DNA of 23,855 nt from UBA509 sp038729325 (GCA_038729325.1 JAVYSG010000015.1:1-23855); one strand, 5' to 3'. Counted from the stretch's first letter, positions 8,264 to 15,846 are shown. The notes: generated from the letters alone by a model not told the origin. Numbers and translations: made by a program.

Positions 8264-10038
8264 GGCATCACCCCTGCAATGAAGAGATTAAATGCCCTGG
8301 CAAATGAGAGCAGAGGTCCCAGCGCCAGGATGGGGAAAAATGAGAGGAGACCAAGGAGAATCATGACGAAAAAAAGGGTGAAACCAAACAGGAATGAACC
8401 TGGGTCCACAGTCCTTTCAACCTGTACCTTCGGCTTTTTATATGAAAATGACTGGGCAATCAGGAGCTGAAAGGCCATGAGAAGATAACGGCCGAGCAGC
8501 ATAACAATGCCGTCCACATAATTGAAAAACGGCTGATTCGTTAAAAATCCGCCAATCTCTGACCCGTTATTTGAGGCCGCTGTAGCAAACTCGTACAGTA
8601 GCTGTGTTATCCTGTCGGGACCTGTATTCACAAAAGATGTCATGAACTGCGGAAGAAGCAGTGTTATCCCGAATGGGATTATGACCAGCAGTGGATGCGT
8701 GACAAGGGAGAGGGTGGAATATCTGATTTCTCTTGAACCTATTTTTAAACTCATTATTTCAGGGAGTTTTCCGACCATCAGGGAGGTTATGAAAACCGTG
8801 AAAATGACGTACATAAATATGTTCAGGATGCCTGTTCCAACGCCTCCAAGCGGATCGTTCATTAGCAGATCAAGCAGCGGACCCATGATACCAACGGGCG
8901 TGTAATTTATCAGCGCGGAATTCACGGCACCTGTTGATGTTATTGTGGAACCGATGCTGAAGAGTGTGCTCTGTGATATGCCCAGTGCCGTCTCCTTTCC
9001 AAGCATGTTGCCTGTAAAACTCATCCCAAGAGCTGTAATTGAGGGTATCCCGGCCATTTCACCGAAGAATGACAGGAAGGCTGTGAACACAAAGATTACC
9101 ATTATCACACCGTAAAGCATCGTGGCAAAACGCTTGTTGTTGAATACTTTTCCAAGAGAAATTATGGAAGCCAGCGGAATCAGGAGCAGTGCCTCAAGCT
9201 CAACCATGTTTGTGAACCAGTCTGGATTGCCCAGGGGAAAACCGGCGTTTGCCCCGTAAAAACCACCCCCATTGGTTCCAATGGTTTTAATGGATTCAAG
9301 AGTGGCAACAGGACCAAGAGGAAGCTTGAAAGCTGTGTGGCTCAGAACAGGTGTTATGGTGAGATATGGCGTCATGGTCTGCGGAATGCCGGACAGCACC
9401 AGAATAAATGTCAGCACCACAGAAAGCGGGAAAAGCAGGTAAAATTCTGATACAAGGAAATCATGGTAGAAGTTTCCTATTTTCCCGTTTTCACTGAGTA
9501 TCCCCCTGATGAATGCCATTGAAGCTGCAAAGCCTATGCCGGCTGAAATGAACATGAAGCCTGTTATTACAAATGTGGTGCTGAAATAACTCAGATCAAA
9601 TGGACTGGAATAATGCTGGAGATCTGTGTTGGTGAGGAAACTTGATACCGTATTGAATATGAGACTTGGCGTCATATGGTTATTGGAAAATGAAAACGGA
9701 AGATCGTGCTGGAAATAAATAACTGCAAAACCTATTGCCCCGAGAAACAGTGAAAAAATGAGGATGGATGTGAAATATTCCCTGAATTCCATCTGCTTTC
9801 TGGCGTCTTCGCCCAGAAATCTTTCAAATGCCCTCACTACCGGACCGCTTATCCGATCCATAGCTGTGGGTTCACCCCTGTAGATTTTCGCTATGTAACC
9901 TGAAAGGAGGTAAGCAAGTACTGTGGCCAAAAGAATATAGATAATAATTATGATAGAACCTGATACGTAACGGTTGGTGGCAAAGAAATTAACCCAGAAG
10001 TTTCCAGTTGATCCTGAGGAAACAGATGATACAATCAT
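8260..10038 (-). CDS. kdpA: Potassium-transporting ATPase channel-like subunit A
   Basis: KdpA is the K+-selective, channel-derived subunit of the Kdp pump in the cytoplasmic membrane. The 592-residue protein has about ten membrane helices and the four filter-type repeats of the family. These are NTDLQHYS (137-144), GTNGGGFYGAN (254-264), STGAVNS (mid-protein) and ASNNGSEIGGF (C-terminal third). Length fits the family (about 560-600). Its ATG overlaps the stop of the upstream kdpF by four bases (ATGA), and its own stop overlaps the kdpB start in the same way, giving tight translational coupling across three genes. No unusual substitution is evident in the filter glycines. Confidence 0.97.
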   Translation of the reverse strand: MIVSSVSSGSTGNFWVNFFATNRYVSGSIIIIIYILLATVLAYLLSGYIAKIYRGEPTAMDRISGPVVRAFERFLGEDARKQMEFREYFTSILIFSLFLGAIGFAVIYFQHDLPFSFSNNHMTPSLIFNTVSSFLTNTDLQHYSSPFDLSYFSTTFVITGFMFISAGIGFAASMAFIRGILSENGKIGNFYHDFLVSEFYLLFPLSVVLTFILVLSGIPQTMTPYLTITPVLSHTAFKLPLGPVATLESIKTIGTNGGGFYGANAGFPLGNPDWFTNMVELEALLLIPLASIISLGKVFNNKRFATMLYGVIMVIFVFTAFLSFFGEMAGIPSITALGMSFTGNMLGKETALGISQSTLFSIGSTITSTGAVNSALINYTPVGIMGPLLDLLMNDPLGGVGTGILNIFMYVIFTVFITSLMVGKLPEIMSLKIGSREIRYSTLSLVTHPLLVIIPFGITLLLPQFMTSFVNTGPDRITQLLYEFATAASNNGSEIGGFLTNQPFFNYVDGIVMLLGRYLLMAFQLLIAQSFSYKKPKVQVERTVDPGSFLFGFTLFFVMILLGLLSFFPILALGPLLSFARAFNLFIAGVMP

Positions 10039-10124
10039 AGCTTCTCAGCCGCCACAATTGAAATGATAAGGTATACTACCAGTGCCAGGACAATTACTCC
10101 AATGACCAGATACGATACGGGCAT
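10035..10124 (-). CDS. kdpF: Small potassium-transporter accessory subunit KdpF
   Basis: This is a 29-codon gene, short enough to be missed by length-limited gene finding. It encodes a single hydrophobic helix: MPVSYLVIGVIVLALVVYL and then a tail ending AAEKL. Bacterial KdpF is also 29 residues, has one membrane helix and ends with a similar A-E-x motif; it stabilises the KdpABC complex. The stop TGA overlaps the kdpA ATG (ATGA), the same junction as kdpA/kdpB. An in-frame TAA ten codons upstream bounds the ORF, and the ATG at 10124 is the only ATG after it. TATA-like elements lie upstream, making this the first gene of the operon. Identity rests on length, hydrophobicity, ending and position, all consistent. 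Confidence 0.85.
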   Translation of the reverse strand: MPVSYLVIGVIVLALVVYLIISIVAAEKL

Positions 10125-10150
10125 TTCAAGCTCTGGCTCTATGAAGAAAC

Positions 10151-10181
10151 ATTATTTAATTTTTTTCCGAAATATTTATAT
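10151..10181 (-). promoter_or_regulatory. kdp operon promoter
   Basis: Two TATA-like elements are seen on the minus strand: TATAAATATT (about 10172-10181) and ATTAAATAAT (10151-10160). The nearer would start transcription within about 5-8 bases of the kdpF ATG; the farther would leave a leader of about 25-30 nt. No obvious operator was seen. Confidence 0.45.
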
Positions 10182-10224
10182 TGTTCTCCATGAAAAACAA
10201 AAAAGGTATTGAATTATGAAAATG

Positions 10225-10267
10225 CCCTGACCCTATATCAGGGATAAACGCCCGGTGAGGCCGGGCG
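10225..10267 (-). terminator. Double hairpin between the DUF981-like gene and the kdp promoter
   Basis: ACGCCCGG / CCGGGCGT form an 8-bp stem with a 4-5 nt loop (10248-10268 region), and CCCTGA / TCAGGG a 6-bp stem with a 7-nt loop (10225-10243). Read on the minus strand, they follow the stop of the membrane-protein gene by about 10 bases and are followed by T-rich sequence (CCTTTTTTGTTTTT, about 10193-10206). This fits a terminator. Confidence 0.55.
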
Positions 10268-10277
10268 TAAAAGCTGA

Positions 10278-10889
10278 TTATGGTGGGGATAGCAGATGCT
10301 GAGGTACAGCCTCAATTGCAGTAACTGCAGCAAGCACTGCTGATACTACTAGCCCTATCCAGAATATGACCAGCACGACAGTCCATAACTTGGAAACCTT
10401 CTCTTTTCCCGGAAGCATGTCATATATGAGTGTTGTCGGATATGTGAATACCCCGGTGAGTCCGAAGGCTATGTAAAGACCAAGCATTGCTATTGGGCTG
10501 GAGGTCATCTTATCCATGTATGCATTTGCACCGTAGTATATTGCGATTATTCCTGAAAAGAGAGCGAGTATTCCAGTAAACTGAAGTTTCTGCTTCATGC
10601 CTATTGAGATCGCCATTATGATCAGTATGAGGCCAATTATCAGGTAAGGATCATAGAACAGTATGTTATAACTGCCTGGTAGAGGCCATACCATTTCACC
10701 ATAAATACCCATTATTGTTATGATTCCTCCAAGTATTCCCAGGGGATAAACTCCCGGTTTGAGTACTCCCTCTATATCCTTGACGCCCCTGCGGTACGCC
10801 AGGTATACGGAGCCGGTCAGGTATATTGATACCACACCAACGAGGGACATTATGAACAATTCCATTGCCAGATCGTCTATAAATGCCAT
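10278..10889 (-). CDS. DUF981-like multi-span membrane protein
   Basis: The 203-residue protein has about six to seven membrane helices. The segment MVWPLPGSYNILFYDPYLI matches the conserved core I recall for the DUF981 family of archaeal membrane proteins, whose function is unknown. The frame can be extended ten codons upstream to a TTG at 10919, but that codon lies inside the TATA element CTTATATATTG. The ATG at 10889 (MAFIDDLAMELF) is therefore the better start and matches the N-terminus usual for the family. The protein has short loops and no catalytic motif that I can see. It is transcribed toward the kdp operon but separated from it by the double hairpin, so a link to potassium uptake is not supported. 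Confidence 0.75.
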   Translation of the reverse strand: MAFIDDLAMELFIMSLVGVVSIYLTGSVYLAYRRGVKDIEGVLKPGVYPLGILGGIITIMGIYGEMVWPLPGSYNILFYDPYLIIGLILIIMAISIGMKQKLQFTGILALFSGIIAIYYGANAYMDKMTSSPIAMLGLYIAFGLTGVFTYPTTLIYDMLPGKEKVSKLWTVVLVIFWIGLVVSAVLAAVTAIEAVPQHLLSPP

Positions 10890-10916
10890 TTTGACACCAA
10901 TCCAAGCATTATGGTT

Positions 10917-10927
10917 CAATATATAAG
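10917..10927 (-). promoter_or_regulatory. TATA box of the DUF981-like gene
   Basis: CTTATATATTG on the minus strand lies about 33 bp before the ATG at 10889, giving a leader of only a few bases. It overlaps the upstream TTG and so argues against that TTG as start. A second AT-rich block lies at about 10955-10970. Confidence 0.45.
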
Positions 10928-11028
10928 AAATGGCATTAAATTATTGGTGACTATATTTAAATATAAGATAAAATACCCCTGAAGAGAAATATAAAAATTT
11001 CAACAAACAGATGAGATATGAAATCTTA

Positions 11029-12570
11029 TTAAATGCCCTTCCCCATATACGGGCCAATCCTTGAATATCCAATTTTCCTGAAATATTCCCGGACTCCAAC
11101 TCCACTGATCACCAGGATTCTTGGAAGTCCCCATTCCTCCCGTACTATTGACTCGGCGCTGCTCATCAGCATCCGCCCCAGCCCTCTGTGCTGCCACTGA
11201 TCATCACTGTGGGCGCCTACAGGGACCACTTCTCCCAGAACCTTGATCTCCCTTATGACTGCCGATTTTTCCATTTCAGTCCTGTGTGCCCGTTCTGATG
11301 GCTTTCTGAGTCTAAGAAAACCGAAAATGTGTTCATCATTTTCAAATGAAAGGAACACCTCGGTCCCTCCGGCCGCCTCGTAGTCGCGCCTTACTAATTC
11401 CATTCTGCCGCTCTCGGAAGTTGCCTTACCAACTTCCCTGGTTCTGATCTCCATGGTCTTTATTCCCCTCTGCCTTAGCTTATCATCCACAATATTGTGA
11501 ATATCGCTTCTCTTTACTCCTGCCTCTATGAATTCAACAGGGATATCCCTCTGCATCCTCTGCACCCTGATCCATGGGGGCATCTTTTCCATGAAATTTA
11601 CAATCAGATCAGATGCTGTTTCTGTATCCAGAGGAATATATTTCCCATTTTTCCAGAGTCTGTAGAGCGCAGTGCCCTTTACGACAAGAGTTGGATATAT
11701 TTTCAGCATATCAGGTTTGAAAGAAGGATCTGAGATCATGCGGTCAAAACTTTTCATATCGTCGTCCAGTGTTGAACCGTACATTCCTGGCATGAGATGA
11801 TATACTATCTTGAGTCCTGCATCCCTTGATAGCTGTGTGGATCTCACTATCTCCGCTATTCCATGCCCTCTGCCGTTGATTCGCAATACTCTCTCATCCA
11901 GGAGCTGAACCCCAAGTTCCACCTTGGTGGTGCCGTAAGAAAGCGCGCTGTCGATCTCTTTTTCAAAAAACCAGTCCGGTTTGGTCTCAACCGTCAGTCC
12001 GACACACCTTCTGGCTGCAGTCTCGTTTTCAAGCATGGCCTCATCCAGGGTGCCGGAAATATGCATGTTCATTGCGTCAAAACAGCCCTTTATGTAGTAT
12101 TCCTGATATTCTCTGCTTCTGGCAGTGAATGTCCCCCCCATTATTATGAGATCGACCTTGCTTGTATCATGTCCGATGGTGTCCAGTTGCTTGAGTCTGT
12201 TGAAAACAATGCTGTATGGATCATAGTTGTTGTTCCTTCCCCTGAGGGCTGCAGGTTCATGGCCAGTGTAGGCCTGAGGGGAATTGTTTTCCTTACCACC
12301 GGGGCAGTAAATGCATTTCCCATGGGGACAGCTTTCTGGTGAGGTCATGGCCGCTACAACTGCAACACCTGAAATTGTTCTTGTAGGCTTTATCCTGAGC
12401 AATCGAATTTTGCCTGAAGGCACAGTGCCGGATCGTAATATCTCGGTATCGCTTGGGATATGGTCAAGCTTGAGGTCTCTTGCAAGGGTTAACTTCCTCC
12501 TCTGAAGTGAATCCCTGTCGGAAATTACGCCTTCCGAGATCTCCTTACCTATTATCTGGTAAAATTCCAT
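11029..12570 (-). CDS. elp3: tRNA uridine(34) acetyltransferase Elp3
   Basis: Archaeal Elp3 is a radical-SAM plus GNAT enzyme that uses acetyl-CoA and SAM to make the carboxymethyl-type modification of wobble uridine in tRNA. With the ATG at 12570 it has 513 residues. The iron-sulfur motif SPESCPHGKCIYCPGG supplies Cys81, Cys86 and Cys89; the TIM-barrel part includes LIIMGGTF and GLTVETKPDW; the C-terminal GNAT domain shows QHRGLGRML. The frame could start at a TTG at 12612, but a TATA-like ATTTTATCC (12592-12600) is 25 bp before the ATG and inside that extension, so MEFYQIIG is the likely N-terminus. It stands alone, divergent from the DUF355 gene. Family assignment is very secure. Confidence 0.96.
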   Translation of the reverse strand: MEFYQIIGKEISEGVISDRDSLQRRKLTLARDLKLDHIPSDTEILRSGTVPSGKIRLLRIKPTRTISGVAVVAAMTSPESCPHGKCIYCPGGKENNSPQAYTGHEPAALRGRNNNYDPYSIVFNRLKQLDTIGHDTSKVDLIIMGGTFTARSREYQEYYIKGCFDAMNMHISGTLDEAMLENETAARRCVGLTVETKPDWFFEKEIDSALSYGTTKVELGVQLLDERVLRINGRGHGIAEIVRSTQLSRDAGLKIVYHLMPGMYGSTLDDDMKSFDRMISDPSFKPDMLKIYPTLVVKGTALYRLWKNGKYIPLDTETASDLIVNFMEKMPPWIRVQRMQRDIPVEFIEAGVKRSDIHNIVDDKLRQRGIKTMEIRTREVGKATSESGRMELVRRDYEAAGGTEVFLSFENDEHIFGFLRLRKPSERAHRTEMEKSAVIREIKVLGEVVPVGAHSDDQWQHRGLGRMLMSSAESIVREEWGLPRILVISGVGVREYFRKIGYSRIGPYMGKGI

Positions 12571-12590
12571 TCTGGTAATGATGCCAAATG

Positions 12591-12600
12591 GGGATAAAAT
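12591..12600 (-). promoter_or_regulatory. TATA box of elp3
   Basis: ATTTTATCCC on the minus strand is centred 25 bp before the ATG at 12570, which supports a leaderless transcript and a start downstream of the TTG at 12612. Confidence 0.5.
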
Positions 12601-12720
12601 GATTCCATTCAACAGCCGGAATTACATCCCGTACCGGTATGTTCAAAATCAACGGTCAGCACTGTGAGAATCTGCCACCTTATCATATTGCCGGAACTGT
12701 CAGGGCCGAACGGGCGACCG

Positions 12721-12730
12721 TAAGATTAAT
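12721..12730 (+). promoter_or_regulatory. TATA-like element of the DUF355 gene
   Basis: TAAGATTAAT is centred about 28 bp before the ATG at 12754. It abuts the alternative TTG at 12730, which is therefore an unlikely start. Confidence 0.45.
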
Positions 12731-12753
12731 TGCCTTCCCATTTATGGTTGATC

Positions 12754-13239
12754 ATGGCTGATTTTGAAACTGTGGAAATTGATATCCCTGAGAACTGCAA
12801 CGTGATCCTGGGATATTCCCACTTCATAAAGACTGTTGAGGACCTGAATGAAATAATAAAAACGTACATTCCTGCCGCAGATTATGCTGTATCATTTTCT
12901 GAAGCCTCCGGGGACCGGTTGATAAGATTCGAAGGAAATAATAAGGAACTCATATCATTTGCAAATGAAAGCCTTGCCAGGATTGCTGCCGGCCATACAT
13001 TCATTATTGTGCTGAGGGGAGCATATCCAATACAGATATTGAACCAGATCAAATCCTGTCAGGAAGTTGGAAGAATACTGGCCGCAACAGCAAATCCACT
13101 AACTGTACTCATCTTCAAAACTCCCCGCGGAAACGGTATCGCTGGTGTGGCGGATGGATTCAGCCCTGTTGGTGTTGAAAATGAAGACCACAAAAATAAG
13201 AGGAAGAAACTGCTACGGGATATCGGGTATAAATCCTGA
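12754..13239 (+). CDS. DUF355 / adenosine-specific kinase family protein
   Basis: The 161-residue protein matches the compact archaeal and bacterial family annotated as adenosine-specific kinase (Pfam Adenosine_kin, DUF355) along its whole length. It shows NVILGYSHFIKTVEDLNE, FSEASGDRLIRFEGN, AGHTFIIVLRGAYPI, CQEVGRILAATANPL, GNGIAGVADGFSPVGVE and the ending LRDIGYKS. Structures of the family suggest adenosine and nucleotide binding, but the physiological reaction is not well settled. The frame extends to a TTG at 12730, which lies beside the TATA element; MADFETVEI at 12754 is preferred. Its stop codon is directly followed by a tRNA-Arg gene, so the two may share a transcript or the tRNA promoter lies inside this gene. 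Confidence 0.88.
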   Translation: MADFETVEIDIPENCNVILGYSHFIKTVEDLNEIIKTYIPAADYAVSFSEASGDRLIRFEGNNKELISFANESLARIAAGHTFIIVLRGAYPIQILNQIKSCQEVGRILAATANPLTVLIFKTPRGNGIAGVADGFSPVGVENEDHKNKRKKLLRDIGYKS

Positions 13240-13311
13240 GGGCCCGTAGTGTAAAGGATATCACCTAGGCCTCCGGAGCCTATGATCCGGGTTCGAATCC
13301 CGGCGGGCCCG
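13240..13311 (+). tRNA. tRNA-Arg (anticodon CCG)
   Basis: The 72-nt sequence folds as a cloverleaf. The acceptor stem is GGGCCCG / CGGGCCC (13240-13246 with 13304-13310) with discriminator G13311. The D arm has GG in the loop, and the anticodon stem is TAGGC / GCCTA with loop CTCCGGA. A 4-nt variable loop TGAT is followed by T arm CCGGG / CCCGG with loop TTCGAAT. The anticodon at 13273-13275 is CCG, reading the Arg codon CGG. There is no intron and no encoded CCA. It begins on the base after the stop codon of the DUF355 gene and is followed by CTTTATTTA, a plausible T-rich end. The D stem has one mismatched pair (U-U). Confidence 0.95.
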
Positions 13312-13415
13312 CTTTATTTATTGATAGTGTTCAGCCAAATGCAGAAATGATGAGAAGGATGGCAGGACTTGCAGTTGAAATGGCAGTCAGAAATCTAAAT
13401 TAAACGGATAGTATT

Positions 13416-14072
13416 ATGACAGTGAAAAATTTGATCAGGGCTGTTCTTTTTGATATGGATGGTACTCTTCTGGACAGCGAAACACTGTCAGAGAGGGCGA
13501 CCAATTATGGATTCAGGGAAATTCTTGGAAGGGAAGTTACTGCGGAGGAACATTCACAGCTCATAGGAAGACCTGTAAAAAAGATACTTTCCCAGTGGTT
13601 CCCTGACAAGGGTGAGACCATTTATGATACGGGAAGGATGTATTTTATGAGCAGGCTATCTTCGGTGGAGACCTATCCGGGAATTAGACAGGTTCTGGAA
13701 AAGCTGAGCAGGAGCTATTCCATAGGTGTGGTAACATCAAGCCACAGATCTGATGCACAGAACCTCCTGACAGTCTCAGGTCTGCTTAGCTATATCAGGC
13801 TTTATGTAGGCCAGGAAGACACAGAATACCAGAAACCGGATCCAGAACCGCTTATTCTGGCACTGAAGAGGCTTGGAGTCAGCAGTGATGAAGCATTATA
13901 TGTCGGAGACCAGCCCTATGACATTATTGCTGCCCATGAGGCAGGAATGGCAGCAGCTGGGGCCCTCTGGGGATCAGGGAATTCTGAAAGGCTTGAGATG
14001 TACCATCCGGACAGTCTCCTCAAAAAACCTGAGGATATTTTCGATTTCATAGGGAAACTTGAGTCACAATAA
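13416..14072 (+). CDS. HAD-superfamily phosphatase / phosphoglucomutase-like hydrolase
   Basis: The 218-residue protein has all HAD motifs. Motif I is FDMDGTLLDSE with nucleophile Asp13 and Asp15, motif II VVTSSHR (Thr107/Ser108), motif III Lys140 in YQKPDPEP and motif IV GDQPYDI with Asp165 and Asp169. Residues about 20-85 form the small helical C1 cap typical of the beta-phosphoglucomutase / phosphoglycolate phosphatase group. It should be a Mg2+-dependent cytosolic phosphomonoesterase or phosphomutase on a small phosphorylated metabolite; the substrate is not readable. The ATG at 13416 follows an AT-rich element (about 13391-13405) at promoter distance. The neighbours, a tRNA and an esterase, give no pathway clue. 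Confidence 0.9.
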   Translation: MTVKNLIRAVLFDMDGTLLDSETLSERATNYGFREILGREVTAEEHSQLIGRPVKKILSQWFPDKGETIYDTGRMYFMSRLSSVETYPGIRQVLEKLSRSYSIGVVTSSHRSDAQNLLTVSGLLSYIRLYVGQEDTEYQKPDPEPLILALKRLGVSSDEALYVGDQPYDIIAAHEAGMAAAGALWGSGNSERLEMYHPDSLLKKPEDIFDFIGKLESQ

Positions 14073-14131
14073 GGTGTTTTCAAAGCCACATTAAACAATG
14101 CTGCCCATGGCATTATTCATTGAGCATCACC

Positions 14132-14140
14132 TGTAAATAC
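14132..14140 (+). promoter_or_regulatory. TATA-like element of the esterase gene
   Basis: TGTAAATAC is centred about 24 bp before the ATG at 14160, consistent with a leaderless transcript. Confidence 0.4.
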
Positions 14141-14159
14141 AGTCAGTCCATCCATACTG

Positions 14160-15149
14160 ATGCCATCGAATCTTTCAATTCACAGGGAAGAGATACATGG
14201 GAATTCACTTAGAAATAATGCCCTTGAGGACCCTGAAAACAGGGATGTGATCCTGATTGAGCATAACTGCAGGGATGATACACCAATCCTTGTTGGACTG
14301 GCCGGATTTTTTGGGACAGCCCAGAGCTTCCTGAATCGCAGCTACACAAACATGGACTTCCTGAGCACACTGGAGATGATAATCAGGAATGATCCTGATC
14401 TGTCTTTTGTGATTGCGCTTCCGGACACAATGACAGGACTTCACGGAAACCAGTACCTTAATTCCGGTGCCGTGGGTAACTATGAGGATTTTATTACAGA
14501 GGATGTGACAGGATTCCTGGAAAAGCGATATGGCAGAAGAAAAATGGGCATCTTTGGAAAATCCTCGGGCGGTTTCGGTGCCTATAACCTGGCATCGCTG
14601 TATCCGGCAATTTTTTCAGGTTTCATTGATGTTTCAGGCGATTCTGCCTTTGAATTCTGTTACCTGAAGGATTTCCCTGTTGCTTATAAAACAGTTAGGA
14701 AATATAATACAGGAAAGTTCATTGACCACTTTTCGCAGAGCCCATCCCATACAAGTGATGAGCTGAATACGATGAATCTCATAGCAATGTCTGCCTTTTA
14801 TTCTCCGGAGGAAGATGAGGACTCTGGAATCGGCCTTCCATTCAGAGTTGATACAGGCCTTATCAGGGAAGATATATGGAAAAAGTGGCTGAAATTTGAT
14901 CCTGTCAGAAATGTAAAATCCAGACTTGAATCACTTGGCGGACAGACTGCCATATTCCAGGTCGGAAATCACGATGAGTTTTCCCTGAATCTGGGAATAG
15001 AGGCACTCAGTTCGATTCTCAATGAAAACGGCATCCAGAATACGCTGATGCGATACGATGAAGGCCATTTTGGTATCGATTATTTCTATGGTGATTCTAT
15101 TCCCATGCTGATTCGTGGAATTTCGCAGGAACCTGAAGTGAATCGCTAA
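14160..15149 (+). CDS. Alpha/beta-hydrolase, esterase-D-like
   Basis: The 329-residue protein is an alpha/beta hydrolase of the putative-esterase type. The nucleophile elbow is GKSSGGFGAYN with Ser135; the acid is probably Asp272 in QVGNHDEF and the base His303 in DEGHFG, in the expected order. LVGLAGFFG near 45-52 could form the oxyanion region. There is no signal peptide, so it should be cytosolic. The family includes esterases, acyltransferases and S-formylglutathione hydrolases; the insert between residues 165 and 245 would form a lid. Its stop codon overlaps the TATA element of the metalloregulator gene. The substrate is unknown, and no metabolic neighbour helps. Confidence 0.87.
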   Translation: MPSNLSIHREEIHGNSLRNNALEDPENRDVILIEHNCRDDTPILVGLAGFFGTAQSFLNRSYTNMDFLSTLEMIIRNDPDLSFVIALPDTMTGLHGNQYLNSGAVGNYEDFITEDVTGFLEKRYGRRKMGIFGKSSGGFGAYNLASLYPAIFSGFIDVSGDSAFEFCYLKDFPVAYKTVRKYNTGKFIDHFSQSPSHTSDELNTMNLIAMSAFYSPEEDEDSGIGLPFRVDTGLIREDIWKKWLKFDPVRNVKSRLESLGGQTAIFQVGNHDEFSLNLGIEALSSILNENGIQNTLMRYDEGHFGIDYFYGDSIPMLIRGISQEPEVNR

Positions 15150-15159
15150 TTATATTATG
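15147..15159 (+). promoter_or_regulatory. TATA box of the metalloregulator gene
   Basis: TAATTATATTATG is centred about 26 bp before the GTG at 15179; its first three bases are the stop codon of the esterase gene. The spacing supports the GTG start and independent transcription. Confidence 0.5.
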
Positions 15160-15178
15160 GATACATCATTATTCCACT

Positions 15179-15826
15179 GTGGAAAACAGATCCATTACTG
15201 CCGAGGATTATCTTAAGGCAATAGATGAATTCACCCTCTACAATGGATTCGCATCACTAAGCGAAATCGCGCATCTTCTGGGAACTGCGAGACAGAGCGC
15301 CTATGATGAAATAAAGATACTTGTTCAGAGAGGATTTGTGGAACGCCAGTCCAGGGGCCAGTATGTCCTAACGAAGAAAGGCAGTGTGGAGGCTAACATA
15401 TTTCTCAGGAAGCACCGGATAGCAGAGATACTTCTCTGGAAATCATTATCACTCCCATGGGAAACCATAGACGATGAGGCTATGGGAATTGAGCATGGAA
15501 TCACGGAGACCATTGCGGAAGCTGTATGCATAAAGTACGGCTGCGATTCATGTCCACATGGCAATCCTGTTCCTGATGAAACAGGCAGGGTAAAGGAAAC
15601 CGACGACATTTTCTTTAACTCCCTGGAACCCGACAGGGAGTACCGGATTTCGCGGGTGATCTTTGAAAATTCCAGCATACTCCACTATCTTGGGACACAT
15701 TCGCTCCTCCCGGGTCATGCCATTGCAACCGACCACAGGGGAGCTGTGTACATACCCCGGAACGGAAATGAGGAAGTGCCGGAAACAGTTGCGAGGGCAA
15801 TTACATACCTCACATTTGATGAATAA
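15179..15826 (+). CDS. DtxR/MntR-family metal-dependent transcriptional regulator
   Basis: The 215-residue protein has an N-terminal winged helix (about 8-68, with SLSEIAHLLGTARQSAYDEIKIL as the HTH). The helical metal/dimer domain (about 70-140) includes CDSCPHGNP, and the C-terminal domain is SH3/FeoA-like (about 150-215). With this GTG start, His79, Glu83, Glu105 and His106 fall at the numbers of the DtxR metal ligands. However, the Cys102 position is Met, the His98 position is Asp, and position 10 is Asp, as at the equivalent site of MntR. Metal preference (Fe, Mn or other) is therefore uncertain. It probably represses the adjacent Nramp-like transporter when metal is plentiful, through the inverted repeat at 15847-15866. 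The GTG start follows a well-placed TATA box. Confidence 0.92.
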   Translation: MENRSITAEDYLKAIDEFTLYNGFASLSEIAHLLGTARQSAYDEIKILVQRGFVERQSRGQYVLTKKGSVEANIFLRKHRIAEILLWKSLSLPWETIDDEAMGIEHGITETIAEAVCIKYGCDSCPHGNPVPDETGRVKETDDIFFNSLEPDREYRISRVIFENSSILHYLGTHSLLPGHAIATDHRGAVYIPRNGNEEVPETVARAITYLTFDE

Positions 15827-15828
15827 GT

Positions 15829-15839
15829 CTTAAGTATTG
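15829..15839 (+). promoter_or_regulatory. TATA-like element of the Nramp-like gene
   Basis: CTTAAGTATTG is centred about 31 bp before the ATG at 15865, placing the transcription start inside the inverted repeat at 15847-15866. Confidence 0.4.
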
Positions 15840-15846
15840 ATGAAAA

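Noticed and set aside
10190..10219. Nine-codon ORF upstream of the kdp promoter (MKNKKGIEL)
   Set aside because: Too short and Lys-rich from A-rich sequence; it lies opposite the T-rich terminator tract and has no sign of translation.
10986..11001. Short inverted repeat GAAAT/ATTTC past the elp3 stop as a terminator
   Set aside because: A 5-bp A/T stem is too weak to call; the T-rich stretch there may still end transcription, but the evidence is thin.
13240..13311. tRNA as an integration site for a mobile element
   Set aside because: The tRNA is intact, no integrase gene or repeated tRNA 3' end is seen in the flanks, and neighbouring genes are ordinary chromosomal ones.
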